From assembly GCA_000509225.1 (NCBI GenBank), contig BAOK01000001.1, positions 620,001 to 684,000 of the forward strand: 64,000 nucleotides of DNA. Direction: 5' to 3'. Under the pieces are notes generated by a model that did no database searches, was not told the origin of the DNA, and worked only from the letters and a program-made list of their open reading frames with translations. A program made the translations under genes and the position numbers. Shown here in pieces: positions 30,235 to 37,913 of this stretch (position 1 is the stretch's first letter; the number at the start of each line of letters is the position of its first letter). This stretch comes from Parvibaculaceae bacterium Mf 1.05b.01 (GTDB taxonomy: Bacteria; Pseudomonadota; Alphaproteobacteria; Parvibaculales; Parvibaculaceae).

Positions 30235-31749
30235 ATGGAACGTCGAGACTTTTTGCGCGGCTCAGCTGCTGTCGGGGCGCTTGCAACAGTGGCTAAGCCA
30301 ACAGTTGTGTGGGCGGATAGCGACCCCTTTGTTCGATTGGACGGGATGGCCCAGGCTGATCTGGTCCGTCGTGGTGAGGTTTCTTCGCTGGAGCTGGTGG
30401 ACGCGGCGATTTCGCGGATCGAGAAACTCAACCCCAAGATCAATGCGGTGGTGCACACCCGCTATGACAAGGCGCGGGCGTTGGCTTCTTCCGGTGATAT
30501 TCCTGATGGTCCCTTCACGGGTGTTCCTTACCTCATCAAAGACCTTTCTGAGTTGGAGGGAGAACCCCTCACTTTTGGCTCAAAGCTCTTTGGCGGAAAC
30601 GTTGCGGATAGGGATAATGGTGGTGTCGCCCGAGCAAAGGAAGCGGGTCTGATCATCCTGGGCAAAACAAATACGCCGGAGTTTGGTCTGTTGGGGACAA
30701 CGGAGTCGGAGCTTTTGGGGGCCGCGCACAATCCGTGGGACCTTGAGCGCCATACTGGTGGATCAAGTGGTGGTGCGGGGGCAGCTGTCGCCTCGGGCAT
30801 GGTGCCGTTTGCACATGCCAGTGATGGCGGTGGATCAATCCGCATTCCCGCGTCGGTATGTGGTCTTGTGGGCCTGAAGCCAAGTCGATCACGCATGTTT
30901 ACCGAGGGAGATGACGAAATGCCCGGCGACATTGGCGTGCGTCTTGCTGTTAGTCGGTCGGTAAGAGATACAGCGCAGATACTTAATGTCAGTGAGCGGA
31001 ATGATTCTAATAAAGTCTATGAGCCGACGGGGTTTGTCGCGGGTCCAAGTTCCAAACGATTGAAGATCGGGTACAGCACGCTCAACTATGCAGGCAATGA
31101 TGCTGCGCCAGACGTGAAAGCTGCTATTGATGGGACGGCGAAACTTTGCGCTGATCTCGGTCACGAGATAGTTGAAACAAAGCCTTTTCTGAATGCTGAT
31201 GAGTTCCTTGAGAACTTTATGGGTATCTGGGCATCTTCTCCTGCATTTCTTGTCGACAATGCGTGGTTTATTGGTCTCACCCAGCTCCGTTGGACCAGCG
31301 CGGAAGAGGGACTTGAGCCCTGGACACGCGGACTTGCTGAGTGGTTTGAGAAGAAGGAAGCGGCCAATCCCGGTGTTGTTGAAAGATCGGTGGCATATTT
31401 CGATCGGGTGGTTCGGGAATATGACGCCTACTTCGACACGCTGGATGTGGAGCTAACGCCTGTGCTTCGAACGCCTCCGGTTCTGTTGGGTGAGCAGGCG
31501 CCGGGCGTTGCGTTTGATCAGTTGTTCGAACGCACACTCGACTATGTCTCTTACACACCGCAGCACAATGTGGCAGGCACGCCAGCTATCTCCCTTCCAC
31601 TCTTCACGAGTGTCGAAGGGCTTCCCATCGGTAGTCAGTTTGCGACCAAAAGGGGCGGAGAGCGCACACTGCTGGAGCTTGCCTACGAACTCGAAGCTGC
31701 ACGCCCATGGGCGGATCGCTGGGCGCCGACGTCTGCGGTGCATCTGTAG
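30235..31749 (+). CDS. Tat-exported amidase-signature hydrolase
   Basis: Serine amidase of the amidase-signature family (504 residues). The Ser-cisSer-Lys triad is present: Lys102 (PYLIKDLS), Ser177 (GGSSGGAGAA) and Ser201 (DGGGSIRIPAS), with the standard family spacing of 75 and 24. A twin-arginine signal (MERRDFLRGSAAVGALA, cleavage near WAD) predicts folded export to the periplasm. The sequence reminds me of 6-aminohexanoate cyclic dimer hydrolases, but the substrate is inference. Divergent LysR gene suggests inducible expression. Confidence 0.92.
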   Translation: MERRDFLRGSAAVGALATVAKPTVVWADSDPFVRLDGMAQADLVRRGEVSSLELVDAAISRIEKLNPKINAVVHTRYDKARALASSGDIPDGPFTGVPYLIKDLSELEGEPLTFGSKLFGGNVADRDNGGVARAKEAGLIILGKTNTPEFGLLGTTESELLGAAHNPWDLERHTGGSSGGAGAAVASGMVPFAHASDGGGSIRIPASVCGLVGLKPSRSRMFTEGDDEMPGDIGVRLAVSRSVRDTAQILNVSERNDSNKVYEPTGFVAGPSSKRLKIGYSTLNYAGNDAAPDVKAAIDGTAKLCADLGHEIVETKPFLNADEFLENFMGIWASSPAFLVDNAWFIGLTQLRWTSAEEGLEPWTRGLAEWFEKKEAANPGVVERSVAYFDRVVREYDAYFDTLDVELTPVLRTPPVLLGEQAPGVAFDQLFERTLDYVSYTPQHNVAGTPAISLPLFTSVEGLPIGSQFATKRGGERTLLELAYELEAARPWADRWAPTSAVHL

Positions 31750-31823
31750 TATCCAGGTCGGATTTGCAGAATCAAGAAATAGGTGTTTTTCTATATCAGA
31801 AGCGAGCTGAGGAGTGAAATTCA

Positions 31824-33110
31824 ATTACAGCGGAAATTGCAATTCTCAATAAAACGGCGGTCGCATTGGCGGCGGATAGTGCCGTGACGATCCAGGCGGG
31901 TAGCAAGGAAGAGAAGATCTTCGATACAGCTGACAAGCTGTTCGAACTATCGAATTCCAATGCCATTGGCGTCATGGTTTACAATGGTATGAGCTTCATG
32001 GAAGCGCCCTTACCTTCACTTATCCGCCAGTTTCGCACTGAATGCGCCAACGTTGAACGGGTGGAACAAGCTGCCGAGAAGTTTCTGGGCTTTTTGAATG
32101 AATTTGCCCAATCCTCACCCCAAAGAGTTCAGGAAGATGCTGTTCGGCGAATAGTGATCCCAGTTCTTTCGCAAATCAAAAATCGCTATGTAGGGCAAAT
32201 ACAGAGGGGCATCGCTGAGGGCGATTGGTCTCCAGATCAACTTCAGGAGAATCTATCCAAGGCGTTGGATAATGAGATTTCGCTTTTCACCAGAATCTAC
32301 AAAGCTGCTGGTGATGCTAAGTTTGTAGGTGGGAAAAAGCCTGTATTAACTGCAAATCGAGTTGATCTTTTGCAGGAAATTATTGCCGCCGAAATTCCGA
32401 TTGCCAACGATGGCCAGAAGAAAAATTTGCTTGCTATTGCGCGGCTGGCGGTTAGCAGTGTTCGCTTGTCTCAGGCGCGAACTGGGATCGTTGTGGCAGG
32501 CTTTGGTGCTGGAGATTTGTTCCCGACGTTGGTTTCGTACGAAATTGATGGAAGCGTGTTTGGTCGTTTGAAATATGTTGAGACCAATTTGGTCAATATT
32601 GATCGCGATGGTCATAAAGCTAGAGTTTTGCCATTTGCTCAAAAAGAAATGGTCGAAAGGTTTTTGTATGGCTTGGATGAAGATATCGAGCGCGAGGTAA
32701 CTTTGTTTTGCAAAAGGATGATTCCAATCATCTCTGACGAAATATTGACCCGGTTGAAGTTCGATGACCCTGAAGATCTAGAGCGGATGAAAGAGGACGC
32801 AAAAAGGGCTGAACATGCTTTCTCTGAGGCGTTGAAGGAGAAGGCGTTCGAAGAGATTCGTTCAAATTCGCGTGAAGAAATAGAGGATATGGTCGAGTTT
32901 ATGCCTAAGCCAGAGATGGCAAAAATGGCTGAAGCTCTTATTAACCTAACTTCTATAAAACGTAGGGTCTCCAGAGGGATGGAGACCGTGGGTGGTCCCA
33001 TTGATGTTGCTGTAATATCACAAAGTGAAGGGTTCGTGTGGGTCAGGCGGAAGCATTATTTCCCCGAGGAGTTGAACTCAAGGTATTTTAAACGTATGCG
33101 TTCAACGTGA
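31824..33110 (+). CDS. Proteasome-like (Ntn-hydrolase fold) protein, apparent ATT start
   Basis: A TGA stop at 31815 excludes an upstream start, and the only candidate start codon before the conserved N-terminus is ATT 31824, preceded by GAGGAG (31809-31814) at 9 nt. From there the protein is 428 residues. Its N-terminus (initiator, then TAEIAILNKTAVALAADSAV) aligns without gaps with HslV from Thr1 to about residue 22: Thr2 matches Thr1 and Asp18 matches Asp17. Lys38 (DKLFELS) can match Lys33 and NG in VMVYNGMSF the Gly47 region. The C-terminal block (VGGPIDVAVISQSEGFVWVRRKHYF) is beta-rich. The middle (about 90-330) is helical. TTG 31866 would remove the Thr. Unlike its neighbours the region is visibly AT-rich. 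Peptidase activity is inferred only. Confidence 0.75.
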   Translation: MTAEIAILNKTAVALAADSAVTIQAGSKEEKIFDTADKLFELSNSNAIGVMVYNGMSFMEAPLPSLIRQFRTECANVERVEQAAEKFLGFLNEFAQSSPQRVQEDAVRRIVIPVLSQIKNRYVGQIQRGIAEGDWSPDQLQENLSKALDNEISLFTRIYKAAGDAKFVGGKKPVLTANRVDLLQEIIAAEIPIANDGQKKNLLAIARLAVSSVRLSQARTGIVVAGFGAGDLFPTLVSYEIDGSVFGRLKYVETNLVNIDRDGHKARVLPFAQKEMVERFLYGLDEDIEREVTLFCKRMIPIISDEILTRLKFDDPEDLERMKEDAKRAEHAFSEALKEKAFEEIRSNSREEIEDMVEFMPKPEMAKMAEALINLTSIKRRVSRGMETVGGPIDVAVISQSEGFVWVRRKHYFPEELNSRYFKRMRST

Positions 33111-33145
33111 TCGTTTCTAGGATGCATAAACCAAGGAGGACTAAG

Positions 33146-33343
33146 ATGACCGGACGTTCTTACAAGCCTCTATTCCCCGAAGTAGGGGATACGGAAATCA
33201 CAACTACAGAGGCCAGAGCCGATGTTAGTGAAGAGCTTCAAGAGTTGATTGCAGAAACTGAAGAAGAGATCAGGCGCGCGTTTTCGACCAATAGATCTAA
33301 AGTGACGCGGGTTGAAACTGTGGCGGCTTCTGCTGCTCAGTAA
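33146..33343 (+). CDS. Small acidic helical protein, partner of the proteasome-like gene
   Basis: 65 residues starting at ATG 33146 after a perfect AAGGAGGA (33133-33140), one of the best ribosome-binding sites in the window. The gap to the previous gene is 35 nt, so the two are probably one transcript. The centre is an acidic amphipathic helix (VSEELQELIAETEEEIRRAF), and the C-terminus is flexible and ends in Ala-Ala-Gln. No signal or TM segment. I do not recognise the family. It could be an inhibitor, adaptor or substrate of the upstream protein. Confidence 0.75.
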   Translation: MTGRSYKPLFPEVGDTEITTTEARADVSEELQELIAETEEEIRRAFSTNRSKVTRVETVAASAAQ

Positions 33344-33374
33344 GCATTTCCTTAGTTGTATTCTAACGTTGTAA

Positions 33375-33401
33375 AAAAGGGCGCTCTTAAGGTGCCCTTT
33401 T
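33375..33401. terminator. Bidirectional terminator after the proteasome-like pair
   Basis: AAAAGGGCGC (33375-33384) pairs with GTGCCCTTTT (33392-33401), one G-U, with T runs on both strands. It serves the convergent small gene and yjhX. Confidence 0.9.
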
Positions 33402-33405
33402 CTGT

Positions 33406-33663
33406 TCAGCGGTTGTCTGCCTGACCGCGCACGGATTTGATGCCGCGTTCGGTTATGCGGTAAGGCCCTGAATTGCGGGACGCGATGTAGCGTCGCCGTT
33501 TGAGTTTCTTGAAAAGCTCAAGGGTGAAGCCGGTGAGGACCCAGCCGTCGCGGGTTACGCAGATGGCCTCTGTTACTTTGCCGTCTTCATCACGCTCGAG
33601 GATGATCCGGCCTCCTTGAGCCATCACGTGGAGCGCTTTCTGCTCCTGTCTTGAAATGTCCAC
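33406..33663 (-). CDS. yjhX: YjhX/UPF0386 family protein
   Basis: 85 residues when started at the GTG at 33663 (VDISRQEQKALHVMAQGGRI), the exact family length. The frame is open further upstream without conservation. Family motifs: RQEQKALHVMAQGGRI, GWVLTGFTLELFKKLKRR and GPYRITERGIKSVRGQADNR. E. coli YjhX has been described as a toxin partnered by YjhQ; no yjhQ-like gene is adjacent here, so it may have another role. Winged-helix-like. Confidence 0.9.
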   Translation of the reverse strand: MDISRQEQKALHVMAQGGRIILERDEDGKVTEAICVTRDGWVLTGFTLELFKKLKRRRYIASRNSGPYRITERGIKSVRGQADNR

Positions 33664-33689
33664 TGTATTCGTGCCTTGGAGTATCCAAC

Positions 33690-33774
33690 TGTTGCGCAAA
33701 GCAACACGTCCGCGCGGCGATCCGCGGCGCGGGAAACTCGGGGCAACCTCTCAGAACTGTCAAAGACGGTTCTG
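33690..33774. other. Inverted repeats upstream of yjhX
   Basis: TGTTGC (33690-33695) with GCAACA (33701-33706), and a 10-bp hairpin CAGAACTGTC (33752-33761) with GACGGTTCTG (33765-33774), one G-U, 3-nt loop. Neither has a T-tract. The first is 27 bp before the yjhX start and may be an operator. The second may be a structured RNA. Confidence 0.4.
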
Positions 33775-33862
33775 GGTTACCGATGGGCACTCACATTCAG
33801 CATCAAGCCTCCATAGCTTGTCTCAGAGATAATGCTGGCGGCGTGTGGCGTCAAGATAGGTG

Positions 33863-34573
33863 TTAGATCAGACCCAGGGTTTTGAAGCTCACATGAGCGC
33901 CTTTGCCGATCACAAGATGATCGTGCACGGAAATGCCCAGCGGTTTGGCGCTGTCGACAATCTGGCGGGTCATGTCGATGTCTGCCTGGCTTGGGGTCGG
34001 ATCGCCGGACGGGTGGTTGTGCACCAGGATGAAAGAAGACGCGCTGAGTTCCAGCGCCCGCTTGACCACCTCACGGGGATAGACCGGCGTGTGGTCAATG
34101 GTTCCTTTTTGCTGGATCTCATCGGCAATCAGAACGTTTTTACGGTCCAGAAACAGGATACGGAACTGCTCGGTGTCATTGTACGCCATTGACGCATTGC
34201 AATAGTCGATAAGTGCTGCCCAGGAAGAGAGCGCAGGGCGGTCCATAATTTTGGCCTGTGAAAGTTTGAGTGCCGCTGCTTGTACGATCTTGAATTCGCT
34301 GACTATCGTGTCGGTGACGCTCGGAACCTCGCGCAGGCGCGTTGGGTCGGCGGCAATAGTTGCTCCAAAGCTACCAAATCGATCGATCAGGGATTTTGCG
34401 AGTGGCTTTACATCACGGCGCGGGATTGCGCGGAAGAGGAGAAGCTCCAGCAGCTCATAATCCGCGATGCCGTCAGCGCCTGCCTTTGCAAAACGCTCCC
34501 GCAGCCGTTGCCGGTGACCGGCATGATGCGGTTTCCGCTCTTGTTCGGTGTCGGGCTTTGGAGTGTCAGCCAT
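33863..34573 (-). CDS. radC: RadC-like JAB/MPN-domain protein
   Basis: 236 residues from the ATG at 34573 ([14 protein letters not shown]). It has an N-terminal helix-hairpin-helix-like region ([23 protein letters not shown]) and a C-terminal JAB1/MPN domain with the JAMM metal motif intact ([15 protein letters not shown]). The name is historical; a repair role is doubtful and some homologues act in DNA uptake or mobile elements. It overlaps the map stop by 8 nt and ends the sfsA-map-radC run. Confidence 0.93.
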   Translation of the reverse strand: MADTPKPDTEQERKPHHAGHRQRLRERFAKAGADGIADYELLELLLFRAIPRRDVKPLAKSLIDRFGSFGATIAADPTRLREVPSVTDTIVSEFKIVQAAALKLSQAKIMDRPALSSWAALIDYCNASMAYNDTEQFRILFLDRKNVLIADEIQQKGTIDHTPVYPREVVKRALELSASSFILVHNHPSGDPTPSQADIDMTRQIVDSAKPLGISVHDHLVIGKGAHVSFKTLGLI

Positions 34574-35384
34574 AGGGCGGATGATCAAGTCCGGCGGGCG
34601 ATTTCGTGAATATCTCTGCCCCATCGGCGGTGATGCCGATCGTGTGCTCAAACTGTGCCGAGAGAGACCTATCTCGGGTCACGGCAGTCCATCCATCATT
34701 CAGCATTTTGACAGCGGCCTTGCCGGAATTGATCATCGGCTCAACGGTGAAAAACATGCCCTCATGAAGCGCCATGCCTTCGCCGCCGCGACCATAGTGG
34801 AGAACGTTTGGGATATCGTGGAAGACACGCCCGATGCCGTGTCCGCAGAATTCACGCACGACGGAGCAGCGTTCGCCCTCAGCATAGGTTTGGATCGCGG
34901 CGCCAATGTCACCGAGTGTCGCGCCAGGTTTTGCAGCCGCGATGCCGCGCATCATGGCTTCATAGGTGATGTCACAAAGCCGTTCGACTTTGCGATTGAC
35001 CTTGCCAACATAGTACATGCGGTTGGTATCGCCGTGCCATCCATCTTTGATAAGGGTTACGTCGACGTTCACAGCATCTCCGTCGCGCAGCACTCTGTCG
35101 CCAGGAATGCCATGACAAACAACATGGTTGACCGATGTACAGCAGGACTTGCGAAAGCCGCGATAATGGAGCGGCGCGGGCACGCACTCGTGTTTTAGCG
35201 CGTATTCGAAGACCCATTGGTCGATTTGGTCTGTGGTGATGCCGGGGACAATTCTGTCAGTGAGCATGTCGAGAGCGCCTGCCGCCATTTTGCCCACGAT
35301 GCGCATCTTCTCAAATGCCTCGGGCCCGTGGATTTTCAGTTGGCCCATCGGCTGTATGTCATGGTCGGCGAGGTCGGTCATCAT
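34566..35384 (-). CDS. map: Methionine aminopeptidase, type I
   Basis: Removes the initiator Met when residue 2 is small. 272 residues from the ATG at 35384 ([14 protein letters not shown]); ATG 35381 is equivalent. The five metal ligands are recognisable in [19 protein letters not shown] (two Asp), [11 protein letters not shown] (His), FTVEPMI (Glu) and QFEHTIGI (Glu). It lies between sfsA and radC in one minus-strand run. Confidence 0.96.
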   Translation of the reverse strand: MMTDLADHDIQPMGQLKIHGPEAFEKMRIVGKMAAGALDMLTDRIVPGITTDQIDQWVFEYALKHECVPAPLHYRGFRKSCCTSVNHVVCHGIPGDRVLRDGDAVNVDVTLIKDGWHGDTNRMYYVGKVNRKVERLCDITYEAMMRGIAAAKPGATLGDIGAAIQTYAEGERCSVVREFCGHGIGRVFHDIPNVLHYGRGGEGMALHEGMFFTVEPMINSGKAAVKMLNDGWTAVTRDRSLSAQFEHTIGITADGAEIFTKSPAGLDHPPYG

Positions 35385-35421
35385 GGCCGGTCGGTCTTTC
35401 TTAGAACGTCTGTTTTGGTAT

Positions 35422-36135
35422 TTAGATAACAACTTCCAGACGGCGATCAAGCATGATCTCGTCTGGCGTGAGTCTACAGGAATAACAGAGGACCTCAACG
35501 CCTGCGGCAAGCGCTGTTGTGAGGCTTTCTGCGTATTTTGGGTCTATATCTGCCGCAGGCTGCATCGACATGCAATCTGAGCGCTGAACCAGGAAAAAGA
35601 CGACGGCTCTGTGGCCCTGTTTGGCCATTTCTGCAAGTTCAGCCATGTGTTTAGCGCCGCGCGCGGTCTTTGAGTCCGGAAATTCGGCCAACCCCTTCGT
35701 TCGCGAGAGCGTCACGCTTTTCACCTCCACATAGGCGATTGGCCTCTCAGGGTCTTCTAACAAGAGGTCTATACGGCTGTTCTCGCCATATTTAACCTCG
35801 CGGCGGAGTGATTTGTAGCCGGTCAGCTCCGGAATGTGTCCAGCATTGATCGCGTCTTCAACAAGGGCGTTGGCTTTGCCTGTGTGGACCCCTACCAATG
35901 AGGTTCCGTCGTCTACCAGCTCCCAGGACCAAGCGAGTTTGCGTTTCGGATTGTCGCTTTTAGAAAGCCAGACCGAAGAGCCAGGTTCTGCAAGACCCAT
36001 CATGGAGCCAGGATTGGCGCAATGAGCCGTTGCTTCTGTTCCGTCGTTAAACCGGATGTCTGCGAGGAACCGCTTGTATCTTCTAAGGAGCGTTGCATTG
36101 GTTAGGGGAGGGTCAAATTTCATGGGCCGCACCAT
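35422..36135 (-). CDS. sfsA: SfsA-family nuclease-like protein
   Basis: Sugar fermentation stimulation homologue, now viewed as having an N-terminal OB-like nucleic-acid domain and a nuclease domain. It has 237 residues: KFDPPLTNATLLRRYKRFLADI, CANPGSMMGLAEPG, and the conserved nuclease-like RIDLLLEDPERPIAYVEVKSVTL (Asp and Glu-x-Lys) and FPDSKTARGAKHM. Start is ATG 36135 or ATG 36123. Divergent from the CinA/MoaB-like gene. Function in the cell remains poorly known for the family. Confidence 0.93.
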   Translation of the reverse strand: MVRPMKFDPPLTNATLLRRYKRFLADIRFNDGTEATAHCANPGSMMGLAEPGSSVWLSKSDNPKRKLAWSWELVDDGTSLVGVHTGKANALVEDAINAGHIPELTGYKSLRREVKYGENSRIDLLLEDPERPIAYVEVKSVTLSRTKGLAEFPDSKTARGAKHMAELAEMAKQGHRAVVFFLVQRSDCMSMQPAADIDPKYAESLTTALAAGVEVLCYSCRLTPDEIMLDRRLEVVI

Positions 36136-36224
36136 AAGGTTTGCGGGGCCTGTCCGACAAGCTCTTGGTCCCGGCCTCGTCGGCGCTATATGCTGGGGTA
36201 TTGTCTATTTGTCTGGAGTTCCTG

Positions 36225-36995
36225 ATGTCTGAAACCGGCTCATCCCGCCTGGTCACTGCTGCTGTTCTGCTTATCGGAGACGAGATCCTGAGCGGACGCA
36301 CAAAGGATGCGAACCTGAATTTCGTCGCCCGCTACCTTGGCGATATTGGCATTCAGGTGCGTGAGGCCCGGATCGTGATCGATGACAGGGACAAAATCGC
36401 GGAGGCGGTGAATGCCCTACGCGCGTCGTACGATTATGTGTTTACCACCGGCGGTATCGGGCCCACTCATGATGACATTACGGCGGATTCGGTGGCTCAT
36501 GCCTTTGGTGTTTCCATCGACAAGCATCCCGAGGCGATGGGTATTTTGACCCGCCACTATGAGGAGACGGGCGGAGAATTTACCGAAGCGCGCCAACGTA
36601 TGGCCCGTATTCCCGACGGTGCAACACTGATCCCCAATTCCGTCAGCAAGGCGCCTGGTTTTCAGTTGGAGAATGTCTTTGTCATGGCCGGTATTCCCAT
36701 CATCGTGCAGGTGATGATGGACGCTTTAGCTGACCGGCTTGAGGGAGGAGCTCGCATGATCAGCAAGACCATTGACTGCTTCGTCGGCGAAAGTGCAGTC
36801 GCTGATGAGCTTGGGGCGATCCAGGAGCGGTATCCAAGCGTTGGTATCGGCAGCTATCCGTTTTTTCGCGACAAACAATATGGCACCTCCCTGGTTTTGA
36901 GATCGGTCGAATCGGATCAGCTGGACGAAGCGCTGAAAGCGACGTTTGACCTTGCGGCAAGGGTTGGCGGAAAACCCGTCGAACGGGTGAGCTGA
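36225..36995 (+). CDS. MoaB/CinA N-terminal domain protein (molybdopterin-binding fold)
   Basis: 256 residues from ATG 36225 with CTGGAG just before it. The MoaB/MogA fold is clear: AAVLLIGDEILSGRTKDANL, FTTGGIGPTHDDITADSVA (GGxGPTxDD, the pterin/phosphate loop) and a following PEAMGILTRHY helix. The C-terminal CinA nicotinamide-nucleotide amidase domain is absent, so this is the short 'competence/damage-inducible A-like' family. Function unknown; an involvement in molybdenum cofactor or nucleotide repair is inference. Confidence 0.9.
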   Translation: MSETGSSRLVTAAVLLIGDEILSGRTKDANLNFVARYLGDIGIQVREARIVIDDRDKIAEAVNALRASYDYVFTTGGIGPTHDDITADSVAHAFGVSIDKHPEAMGILTRHYEETGGEFTEARQRMARIPDGATLIPNSVSKAPGFQLENVFVMAGIPIIVQVMMDALADRLEGGARMISKTIDCFVGESAVADELGAIQERYPSVGIGSYPFFRDKQYGTSLVLRSVESDQLDEALKATFDLAARVGGKPVERVS

Positions 36996-37348
36996 TCTTG
37001 GCTCTCTTAACCTTGAATCCCAGACAAAGAGCGGGAGTCAGGTCGTTCGACGTCGTTTTTTTGCAACATTAACCTCAACATTACGAAGTTTTCAGCTGTA
37101 CGCCGGGTTATTTTCGGTACACTGTTTGGCATAACTCGTTACTGTGCCTCACTGAAATGCTCGTAAGTGGAGGTTCATTTGAACGGAGCTGGTGCCTGAT
37201 ATGTTTTGTCAGGGGCCATGGAGGGGGATCTTTTTTGATCCTGCTTCGTGCAAAAGGGTTCCAGTGGAGGGGCTCTCGAGTAGACTGAAGGCTCGGGCAA
37301 CGAAGACGAACTAATTGTGGGTACTAAAACCCTGAGGGAGAACGCGAA
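36996..37348. other. Long leader region before the small secreted protein
   Basis: A 353-bp gap, AT-rich at 37058-37140. Possible local hairpins are CCTGA/TCAGG (37193-37211 region) and GGATC-N6-GATCC (near 37227-37242). I see TTAACC elements near 37071 but no CtrA-spaced pair. A 43-codon ATG frame at 37158 lacks a ribosome-binding site and a family look. Confidence 0.4.
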
Positions 37349-37597
37349 ATGAAGAAGTTTGCTGCCATTGTGGGGATCGCTGCAGGCATGTCGATGATGA
37401 GCACTGGTGCGATGGCGCTGGATTCAAACTTCGACAGCATGTCTAAAGCTGGCAAGCACCAGTTCTATGTTTGGTGCACTGGTAAAGATGATTATGTCGA
37501 AGCTGCTGACGGCTCTGATGCGAAGGACGCGCAGTCCAAGATCGCAGCATCAGCTGGCAACACCTGCTGGCCTGTCTGGCAGGGCATGGTCAACTAA
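37349..37597 (+). CDS. Small secreted protein of unknown function
   Basis: 82 residues. A clear signal peptide (MKKFAAIVGIAAGMSMMSTGAMA, cleavage before LDSNF) gives a mature chain of about 59 residues with two Cys (YVWCTGKDD and NTCWPVW) that can form a disulfide in the periplasm. A GAGGGAGAA ribosome-binding site precedes the ATG and a strong terminator follows 23 nt after the stop. The long leader and own terminator suggest an independently and perhaps highly expressed gene. I do not recognise the family. Confidence 0.8.
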   Translation: MKKFAAIVGIAAGMSMMSTGAMALDSNFDSMSKAGKHQFYVWCTGKDDYVEAADGSDAKDAQSKIAASAGNTCWPVWQGMVN

Positions 37598-37620
37598 GCC
37601 TGCTGACATTGAGTTTTGAG

Positions 37621-37651
37621 ACGGCGGTCCTTTGGGCCGCCGTTTTCTTTT
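37621..37651 (+). terminator. Rho-independent terminator of the secreted protein gene
   Basis: ACGGCGGTCC (37621-37630) and GGGCCGCCGT (37634-37643) form a 10-bp stem with one wobble, followed by TTTCTTTT. Confidence 0.9.
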
Positions 37652-37766
37652 GGAGACCTGTTTGAAGGAATGATCAAGAGGTTTCCAAATTGGGGTGGCC
37701 CGCATTATGGTGGCGCCGCTTATGCGGCTGTTGAGTCGCCCTGCGCTTTAGCGCAGACCCCCATGG

Positions 37767-37853
37767 GGCCCCATGGCGAAATTGGTATACGCAGCAGACT
37801 TAAAATCTGTCGCCCGTAAGGGCTTCCCGGTTCAAGTCCGGGTGGGGCCACCA
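37767..37853 (+). tRNA. tRNA-Leu (anticodon UAA)
   Basis: 87 nt with CCA encoded. Acceptor GGCCCCA (37767-37773) pairs with TGGGGCC (37843-37849), followed by A73 and CCA. D-arm GCG...CGC, anticodon stem GCAGA/TCTGT with loop CTTAAAA (anticodon TAA at 37801-37803), a long class II variable arm (CCC...GGG) and T-arm CCCGG-TTCAAGT-CCGGG. All arms fold. Confidence 0.97.
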
Positions 37854-37913
37854 TTCACCCAAGCTACCTTGTCATGGTTTTGGCAGCGAAGTTGGGAAGT
37901 TGGGAAGTTTGGA

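Noticed and set aside
33752-33774. LexA-like site (GAAC...GTTC)
   Set aside because: The alphaproteobacterial operator is a direct repeat with a 7-bp spacer; this is an inverted repeat with another spacing, so treated as a hairpin only.
34548-35198. 216-residue frame opposite map
   Set aside because: Shadow of map; no motif.
37158-37289. 43-codon ATG frame in the leader of the secreted protein
   Set aside because: No ribosome-binding site and no conserved look; kept only as leader sequence.
37767-37853. Integration (att) site at the tRNA-Leu 3' end
   Set aside because: I found no second copy of the tRNA 3' end and no integrase nearby in the window.
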